NCBI RefSeq assembly: GCF_027579695.1
Contig: NC_083596.1
Location: 51,232,900-51,296,899 of the forward strand
Reading direction: 5' to 3'
Source: Neoarius graeffei
Lineage: Eukaryota > Chordata > Actinopteri > Siluriformes > Ariidae
Length of the DNA stretch: 64,000 nucleotides
The notes beneath the pieces were generated by a model that made no database searches, was not told the DNA's origin, and was given only the letters and a program-made list of their open reading frames with translations. The position numbers and the translations under genes are program-made. This document shows positions 59,876-64,000 of this stretch, one piece after another; the stretch's first letter is position 1; the number at the start of each line of letters is the position of its first letter.

Positions 59876-62800
59876 GTCTAATGTATCATCTTAATGCTTT
59901 CACGTGTGTATTTATTATTCCCTGATTCAGGGACACATACACACTTCCTGTTTGAATCATATCTGTCTGTCTGTCTCTCTGTCAGGTTCCTGTCGAGCTC
60001 ACTCTAAAGTCATGTATTCGCCGTAAAAGTGACTCCATCGATAAGCGCTTCTGCTTTGACATCGAGACTCAGGAGAGGTGAGACACACATAGTGAGACAG
60101 AAACACAGTGAGACAGAGAGAGAGAGATAAAGAGAGAGACAGAGTGATAGTGGTTGTAATGTTGATGAACATGATGCTTTTATGTTGATGTCCAGGCCGT
60201 TGGTGACTCTGCAGGCGACGTCCGAGTTCAACAGGAAGCAGTGGATCGAGGCAATGGACGGAAAAGAACCCGTGAGTTTTCTACAAACTCTTCTCTGTCA
60301 GCTGCTTCTGTGGTAAATACAGTGTACTGTTCAACAAGGACACTTGGGGGAGAGCGGGGACGAGACTGGGGCCTGGGGGAGACTGAGGGGAGAGCGCGAG
60401 ACGAGGGGGAGACTGGTTAAAGGGGAACAGAGGGCAATATATAGAGTAAATATAACAATAAAACACACATTAACCAACCTTATTCAAGACTTACAAAAGT
60501 TTTTTGTTCTAAGGTTGGAAAGTTATAGTGTTTTGAAAGTAGCTCGAGCAAACTATTTCCGCAGCTTGAACAGCCCGCCATGATATTAATTTTATCCAAT
60601 CAGAATGCACGTTCATTTTCTCTGCGTAACACTCATGACGTATGTATGTGCCCAGTTGTGTTGGCTCATTGAGGTTGGGAATAGCACGTGTGAAATACCT
60701 GTTTCTGCCTCTTGCGACGATTTCGCAAGTCCACGGGTGGCGCCTATCTCATTGCAGCAAATAAATTCTGCTGGACTCGTGAGCAACTCCACGTTACATT
60801 TTCCACACGAGCACCACGCCGTGTCACCTGCACGCAGACGCTCTGCCCCACGCTCGCCATGCCCATGGTCAGCATCAGTCTCATCCAGGCCCGGCGCCAG
60901 GAACAGTTTACTAAGGGGGCAATTAGAAATTGCAAGGGGGCAAATATTTTTCATATAGTGTGTAGTAGTGATGGCGGTCTGACAACGTGTTTCAAACAAT
61001 TAACTGCGCCAACCACAAAACCACGGCCCCGAAGGTTGCTTTAGTCCGGGAAAATCATGTGACATATTACCAGGGCAGTTGCGCTTTATCAACACCCGTG
61101 CCCACCTGTTAACCCTCCCCTCCGATTTTCTCACAGACACGCGGTACAACCGGAAAGATGCCAAACATAAAACAACACACACAAACCTACAGGCAAGTCC
61201 TTTACATTTAAAATACATACAAATAGCTCCGCGGCATGAAAACAAAACGTCAATGCAAGTCTAAGGTACTTGGCTCGGCGGCCAAAATCATAATTTAAAA
61301 AACTCAACAGACCCCGCGGCTGCACCAGTAATAGCCTTCCTGACTCGCACCGAGTCAACGCTAACCACTTAATCCGCGATCCCAGTTTAGGCGTGTAGGG
61401 ACTAAACACTCTGAAGTGATGAATTTCCCCCCCCGCTGCATGGGGGGTGACGTCAACGACACATATTCTTACGCTATTTGCGCACAAAGCGGACCATATA
61501 TGAACACATACACCAACATAAACGGAGATAAACTTAGCCTACAAAGAAAGAAAATGGATTCACAATATTGTGATTGAATTCGTTTAATTCGGTGGGGGAA
61601 AGACTACTCCTGTAAACTGACTGCATATTACAGGATATTGCAGAGACAGTGCACTTGTAAGTGTGCATGTAAAACCCCCGCCCACACGACCCCGCCCCCT
61701 TGTCCTTATCACAGGTCTGTGTGTGCGCGGCTGTGTCAGCATTTCACACACACACCCACTATAACAATTAAGAAAACAATTAAGTGATCTGAGTCTCCGT
61801 TGAGGGGGTGGGGCTGTAGCCACGAGGGGGCGACGCCCCCTTTCGCCCCCCCACGGCGCCGGGCCTGGTCTCATCCTCACCGTCATCCGAGCTTTCTTCT
61901 CTTATTTCATCACCGGAGTGGAGAGTACCTCTCCTAGGTTCAAACTGGTACCCTTCTAAGCCATAGCCTGCTTGCAGTGTGTCTTGCGGGATCTCTTCGT
62001 ATGATTCGACAGAGCTGTCGCTTTCACTTGATGCGCCCGACGCCATGATTACACGCTTATCTCCTCTATTTCGGAGAGTTCCGCTAGTGCAGTGGGTAGC
62101 GCTGACGTCACGGTCTTTTAAAAATGGCGACTCTTGTGCGGTTTAGCGTATAAAGTATTATATTTACAATTACCAAGATATTTCGTTGTTTTCTAGTACA
62201 TAAATTTGATAGAATACTTAAGAATACATTACTTTGTCACATCAGCAACTGTATATATTATATTTGGTACCACTTTAAGCGAGAGTGGGAAAGGGGAGAG
62301 CAGTGACGAGGGGAGACTGGGGAAGAGTGCGGGACGAGGGGAGAGTGGGAAAGGGGAGAACAGGGACGAGGGGAGACTGGGGGAGAGCGGGGATCAGGGG
62401 AGACTGGGGAGAGAGAGTGGAAAAGGGGAGAGCGGGGATATGGGGAGACTGGGGAAGAGCGCGGGACGAGGGGAGAGTGGGGACGAGGGGAGACTGGGGA
62501 AGAGCGTGGGATGAGGGGAGACTGGGGAGAGAGTGGGAAAGGGGAGAGTGGGGAAGAGTGCAGGACGAGGGGAGACTGGGGAAGAGCGCAAGACTGGGGA
62601 GAGTGGGGAAAGGGGAGAGTGGGGATGAGGGGAGACTGGGAAAGGGGAGAGCGCAGGATGAGGGGAGAGCAGGGAGGAGGGGAGACTGATGAGGGGAGAC
62701 TGAGGAGAGTGGGGATGAGGGGAGAGTGGGGATGAGGGGAGACTGGGAAAGGGGAGAGTGGGGAAGAGTGCAGGACAAGGGGAGACTGGGGAAGAGTGCG

Positions 62801-63453
62801 AGATTGAGGAGAGCGGGGGAGAGTGGGGATGAGGGGAGAGTGGGAAAGGGGAGGGCGCAGGATGAGGGAAGACTGGGGAGAGCGGGGAAGAGCGAGGAAG
62901 CAGGGAACAGTGGGACACACAGGAAACTCGGGAACAGTGGAGAGGAAGAACTTTACTTCACTGTTTTTGTTCACTTTGTTTATTCGGCTGCAGTTTTTAC
63001 TTCCGGCGGCACGGTGGTGTAGTGGTTAGCGCTGTCGCCTCACAGCAAGAAGGTCCGGGTTCGAGCCCCGTGGCCGGCGAGGGCCTTTCTGTGTGGAGTT
63101 TGCATGTTCTCCCCGTGTCCGCGTGGGTTTCCTCCGGGTGCTCCGGTTTCCCCCACAGTCCAAAGACATGCAGGTTAGGTTAACTGGTGACTCTAAATTG
63201 AGCGTAGGTGTGAATGTGAGTGTGAATGGTTGTCTGTGTCTATGTGTCAGCCCTGTGATGACCTGGCGACTTGTCCAGGGTGAACCCCGCCTTTCACCCG
63301 TAGTCAGCTGGGATAGGCTCCAGCTCGCCTGCGACCCTGTAGAACAGGATAAAGCGGCTAGAGATAATGAGATGAGATGAGTTTTTACTTCCTGGTTTTA
63401 CAGCCTGTGAACTTTCTGTTGTCTTTCAGATGAAGCTGCAGCAATTACAGTAA
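36626..63453 (+). CDS. ophn1: Oligophrenin-1, BAR and PH region; ends either at a short last exon or beyond the window
   Basis: Eleven exons join in perfect phase: 36626-36779, 55120-55215, 55473-55534, 57040-57111, 57385-57486, 57843-57953, 58229-58333, 59348-59477, 59717-59817, 59986-60077, 60196-60271 (1101 bases, 367 residues). The protein begins [12 protein letters not shown], as in vertebrate oligophrenin-1 rather than its GRAF relatives, and continues with [16 protein letters not shown]. Residues about 20-230 form the BAR coiled-coil domain; the PH domain starts near residue 266 (PTIEGYL) and ends near MDGKEP. Human OPHN1 (about 802 residues) goes on with a RhoGAP domain and proline-rich tail and acts at synapses and endocytic membranes. 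None of that follows here. Instead an acceptor at 63430 opens seven codons and a stop, with two poly(A) signals. Either this is a BAR-PH short form or the GAP exons lie after 64000. A second ophn1 copy of the fish genome duplication cannot be excluded. Confidence 0.92.
36861..36930 (+). repeat. CTAT/CTGT tetranucleotide repeat
   Basis: About 13 CTAT units then about 4 CTGT units. Confidence 0.95.
38744..38797 (+). repeat. TTTC tetranucleotide repeat
   Basis: About 13 units, uninterrupted. Confidence 0.95.
39794..50687 (+). repeat. 33-bp minisatellite, about 330 copies, in ophn1 intron 1
   Basis: Unit GTGAGGGTGTGTGGCC then TCTGCGCCTCAGACTCA. Main variants: CTGCG/CTGTG/CCGTG in the middle; ACTC/TCTG after CTCAG; CTCCG for CTCAG; and GGGCG for GGGTG near the array ends and at 43976-44090. 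Because 33 is a multiple of three, several frames stay open. One minus-strand frame is open for 3669 codons (50800-39791) with an 11-residue repeat [11 protein letters not shown], so no frame-breaking indel occurs in the whole array. I treat it as a satellite, not as a proven gene. Confidence 0.97.
39985..48895 (+). repeat. Tandem duplication of a 4455-bp block inside the array
   Basis: Variant order from about 39985 to 44440 repeats at a shift of 4455 bases (135 units), to about 48895. Rare variants recur at the same offset: CAGTCCAAGTG (41950, 46405), GTGCTTCAG (43628, 48083), TCTGTCCCTCC (42073, 46528). No difference was seen inside the block by eye. Confidence 0.88.
50808..50852 (+). repeat. 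TG microsatellite
   Basis: About 22 TG units just after the minisatellite. Confidence 0.97.
50942..53244. mobile_element. hAT-like element with AAGTC-rich ends
   Basis: It starts CAGAGATGGGACCAAGTC and ends (reverse) CAGAGGTGGGGACTTGAG. Both ends are rich in CAAGTC words in opposite orientation over 100-250 bases. The flanks ATATATAG and ATATATAC match in 7 of 8 bases. No transposase is recognised. It contains a nested inverted-repeat element at 51727-52135. Confidence 0.8.
51727..52135. mobile_element. Nested inverted-repeat element
   Basis: GCGCGGGAGTCTTGGTTCCC at the left and the reverse of GCGCGGGAGTCTCGGTTCCC at the right, continuing GCT.TAA.AG..TGTTACGA into AAATAAA. It is about 409 bases. 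No target duplication is clear. Confidence 0.7.
53286..54792 (+). mobile_element. hAT element with a ZMYM1-like first exon
   Basis: The left end CACGGGCGATTGCTC...GGGAGGCT pairs with the reverse of AGCCTCCCCTG...CGCCACTG. GTTTTATC is duplicated at 53278-53285 and 54793-54800 (8 bases, as in hAT). It has a short coding remnant but no catalytic part. Confidence 0.88.
53947..54150 (+). pseudogene. N-terminal remnant of a ZMYM1-like hAT protein
   Basis: [20 protein letters not shown] then [16 protein letters not shown] and [20 protein letters not shown]. This resembles the part before the TTF-type zinc finger of fish ZMYM1-like transposase proteins. It stops after 67 codons. Confidence 0.6.
54903..54949 (+). 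repeat. TG microsatellite
   Basis: About 22 TG units in ophn1 intron 1. Confidence 0.97.
55120..55215 (+). CDS. ophn1: ophn1 coding exon 2
   Basis: It encodes [19 protein letters not shown] and [12 protein letters not shown] in the BAR domain. It follows an 18.3-kb intron; the acceptor is a TG repeat plus TTAATAG. Confidence 0.93.
55473..55534 (+). CDS. ophn1: ophn1 coding exon 3
   Basis: It encodes [18 protein letters not shown] and MML. The acceptor is TTTTGCAG. The donor, CTG|GTTGGT, is weak but is the only one that keeps the phase. Confidence 0.9.
55607..55640 (+). repeat. CA microsatellite
   Basis: About 17 units in ophn1 intron 3. Confidence 0.96.
55972..56012 (+). repeat. CA microsatellite
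   Basis: About 20 units in ophn1 intron 3. Confidence 0.96.
56097..56476 (+). mobile_element. SINE, full length, in ophn1 intron 3
   Basis: Target duplication GATAAAAGTTA at 56086-56096 and 56477-56487. Head, core and tail are complete. Confidence 0.95.
57040..57111 (+). CDS. ophn1: ophn1 coding exon 4
   Basis: 24 codons, [20 protein letters not shown] and GVTK. The acceptor is a CT repeat ending TGTAG; the donor is AAAA|GTCAGT. Confidence 0.93.
57135..57184 (+). repeat. CA microsatellite
   Basis: About 24 units, shortly after the exon 4 donor. Confidence 0.96.
57328..57369 (+). repeat. TG microsatellite at the exon 5 acceptor
   Basis: About 20 units ending 15 bases before the exon 5 boundary. 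Confidence 0.96.
57385..57486 (+). CDS. ophn1: ophn1 coding exon 5
   Basis: 34 codons with [20 protein letters not shown] and [14 protein letters not shown], a signature of this BAR family. The acceptor is TTTCAG after a TG tract; the donor is GAG|GTGAGA. Confidence 0.95.
57488..57730 (+). repeat. GACAGACAGACTGAGAGATG-type repeat
   Basis: Imperfect GACA/GAGA tandem units right after the exon 5 donor. Confidence 0.9.
57804..57840 (+). repeat. TG microsatellite at the exon 6 acceptor
   Basis: It runs directly into the TAG of the acceptor. Confidence 0.96.
57843..57953 (+). CDS. ophn1: ophn1 coding exon 6
   Basis: 37 codons, [20 protein letters not shown] to KKFDIVEP. The acceptor is a TG repeat ending TGTAG with almost no other pyrimidine tract. 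Confidence 0.95.
58139..58187 (+). repeat. TG microsatellite before exon 7
   Basis: About 23 units, 40 bases before exon 7. Confidence 0.96.
58229..58333 (+). CDS. ophn1: ophn1 coding exon 7
   Basis: 35 codons, [20 protein letters not shown] to LSLQN, at the end of the BAR domain. The donor is AAC|GTGAGC. Confidence 0.95.
58490..59262 (+). repeat. Minisatellite of about 21 bases in ophn1 intron 7
   Basis: About 35 copies of CACCAACGTTCTCCATCA with CAC, AAAC or AAGC joints (CACACACC, TAAAACACC, TAAAGCACC). Confidence 0.93.
59348..59477 (+). CDS. ophn1: ophn1 coding exon 8
   Basis: It encodes [20 protein letters not shown] and the PH start [12 protein letters not shown], ending one base into a Trp codon. 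The acceptor is a TG repeat plus TAG. Confidence 0.95.
59494..59536 (+). repeat. CA microsatellite
   Basis: About 21 units just after the exon 8 donor. Confidence 0.96.
59681..59714 (+). repeat. TG microsatellite at the exon 9 acceptor
   Basis: It runs directly into the TAG of the acceptor. Confidence 0.96.
59717..59817 (+). CDS. ophn1: ophn1 coding exon 9
   Basis: It encodes [20 protein letters not shown] and [14 protein letters not shown] in the PH domain. The acceptor is again a TG repeat ending in TAG; the donor is CAG|GTAAAA. Confidence 0.95.
59825..59873 (+). repeat. CA microsatellite
   Basis: About 24 units, 8 bases after the exon 9 donor. Confidence 0.96.
59986..60077 (+). CDS. ophn1: ophn1 coding exon 10
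   Basis: PH core: [20 protein letters not shown] and CFDIETQE. The acceptor is CTCTGTCAG; the donor is AGAG|GTGAGA. Confidence 0.95.
60196..60271 (+). CDS. ophn1: ophn1 coding exon 11
   Basis: End of the PH domain: [20 protein letters not shown] and MDGKEP. It ends in phase 0 at CCC|GTGAGT. Confidence 0.94.
60347..60416 (+). repeat. GA-rich minisatellite, left piece
   Basis: GAGCGGGGACGAGACTGGGG and similar. It continues at 62279, on the other side of the TTAA element. Confidence 0.88.
60613..62046 (-). pseudogene. P2X7 intracellular-domain-like gene split by a hAT element
   Basis: It begins [20 protein letters not shown], then [20 protein letters not shown] and an acidic [11 protein letters not shown]. 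It is cut by 60886-61867. After the cut the frame continues [20 protein letters not shown] and AEFICCNEI, the WCxCGxC...CC pattern of the zinc-binding domain at the C-terminus of P2X7 receptors, which also occurs alone in many fish and invertebrate proteins. About 147 residues without the insert. Insert plus duplication is 990 bases, a multiple of three, but it contains stops. Role unknown. Confidence 0.65.
60886..61867. mobile_element. Non-autonomous hAT element
   Basis: The ends CAGGCCCGGCGCC and GGCGCCGGGCCTG are exact inverted repeats. The 8-base duplication GTCTCATC is at 60878-60885 and 61868-61875. 982 bases, no transposase. GGGGGCAATTAGAAATTGC lies near the left end. Confidence 0.93.
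62279..62912 (+). repeat. GA-rich minisatellite, right piece
   Basis: Imperfect units such as GGGGAGAGTGGGGATGAG and GGGGAGACTGGGAAA. The strand is almost pure purine. Several frames are open because of base composition; none looks real. Confidence 0.93.
63005..63380 (+). mobile_element. SINE, full length, before the candidate last exon
   Basis: Target duplication GTTTTTACTTCC at 62993-63004 and 63381-63392. It ends 49 bases before the acceptor at 63430, leaving the pyrimidine tract free. Confidence 0.95.
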
Positions 63454-63470
63454 CAAATAAATAATAAAGT
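63430..63470 (+). CDS. ophn1: Candidate alternative last exon of ophn1 with stop and poly(A) signals
   Basis: The acceptor TTTCTGTTGTCTTTCAG has a fine pyrimidine tract. In the phase left by exon 11 it adds MKLQQLQ and TAA (63451-63453). AATAAA occurs at 63456-63461 and 63463-63468, followed by a GT-rich stretch near 63470-63480, the normal order for a cleavage site. The result would be a 374-residue BAR-PH protein. MKLQQLQ may also be a decayed start of the next family exon. Not proven without transcripts. Confidence 0.55.
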
Positions 63471-64000
63471 GTCTGTGTGACTCAAAGTGAATCGAAATTC
63501 TCTCCGAACCCACTGAGTGTCTTAAAATGGAGTTTTACGTTCTGTTTTGTCTGTCAGTAAAACTCTAATCCTACTTTATGCTTCATTTTTTCATATTCGT
63601 TTTCATTTCCTCACTCTGATGAAGTTTTAAAGCTCCGCTCACACTCGCCTCTGTGCGCACTTTATTTCTCACTGAACAACAGGAACCGTGTGGAGAGGTT
63701 CATTTTTTCATTTCTTTTTCCTGGCGTTGTCTTTTCTGGTGGTTTGAAGTGGGCGGGGCTAGAGAAGGAGTCGGTCATTCAGGAACCAATGGAGCAAAGA
63801 GTCTCATATCAGCCCCGCCCCTTTTTCTGAAATGAAATTTTTGCTTCTACCTGCATGTACAGAAAAATATATTTATTCAATAATTTAAAATGTTTATAAT
63901 ACGGTAAAATAAAAAAAGCAGTATTACTGAAAATAAAATGCATTTTATTATTCAAAAAAAATTTAATTTTTGTTTTGTGCAGCAGAAATATTTGTTTATA
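63471..64000. other. No exon seen after the candidate poly(A) site
   Basis: AT-rich with T runs; no recognisable RhoGAP exon up to the window end. Confidence 0.55.

Larger units (their letters stand above)
60421..62274 (-). mobile_element. TTAA-flanked DNA transposon (Kolobok or piggyBac type) with a cargo gene
   Basis: TTAA is at 60417-60420 and 62275-62278. The inner ends AGGGGAACAGAGGGCAATAT and (reverse) AGTGGTACCAAATATAATAT match partly, consistent with inverted ends. The same minisatellite lies on both sides, so the insertion is clean. It carries the P2X7-tail-like gene and a younger hAT element; no transposase is seen. Confidence 0.7.

Noticed and set aside
62258-62974. Ser/Pro-rich minus-strand frame of 238 codons
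   Set aside because: Caused by the GA-rich minisatellite; every frame is low complexity.

Overview
The window is nuclear DNA of a ray-finned fish. Two split genes have intron-exon structure and proteins of vertebrate type, and the rest is dense in teleost repeats: a tRNA-headed SINE family, Tc1/mariner and hAT transposons, and very long CA/TG microsatellites. A catfish or another otophysan is possible from the SINE and Tc1 styles, but I cannot fix the species from sequence alone.

Two host genes are certain. yipf6, a Golgi Yip1-family membrane protein, lies on the minus strand in seven exons between 31260 and 27992 and is complete at 229 residues. ophn1, oligophrenin-1, starts on the plus strand at 36626. 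Eleven exons give 367 residues covering the BAR and PH domains. The two genes are divergent, as I recall OPHN1 and YIPF6 being on human Xq12. A good acceptor at 63430 opens a short last exon with an in-frame stop and two AATAAA signals, so one transcript may end there without the RhoGAP domain. Further exons may lie beyond the window.

Bases 1-27000 hold no complete gene. They contain decayed minisatellites (1.1-4.9 kb, 5.4-7.2 kb, 8.2-8.8 kb), a housekeeping-type promoter with NRF1, ETS and ZNF143-like sites (11.4-11.85 kb), three candidate minus-strand first exons that all stop in the same splice phase (perhaps stard8, the gene expected next to yipf6), and many mobile elements. The largest is a nested stack at 20696-26765: a hAT element holding a 14-bp minisatellite, which is split by a Tc1 element, whose transposase gene is split by a small TA-flanked element. 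An inverted-repeat element at 11871-13832 carries a SINE, a large palindrome and part of a coding frame.

ophn1 intron 1 (36780-55119) contains about 330 copies of a 33-bp repeat (39794-50687), including a tandem copy of a 4455-bp block, then two hAT elements back to back (50942-53244 and 53286-54792). Intron 11 holds a TTAA-flanked element with a P2X7-tail-like gene on the minus strand, itself broken by a small hAT element, all within a GA-rich minisatellite, followed by a full SINE.
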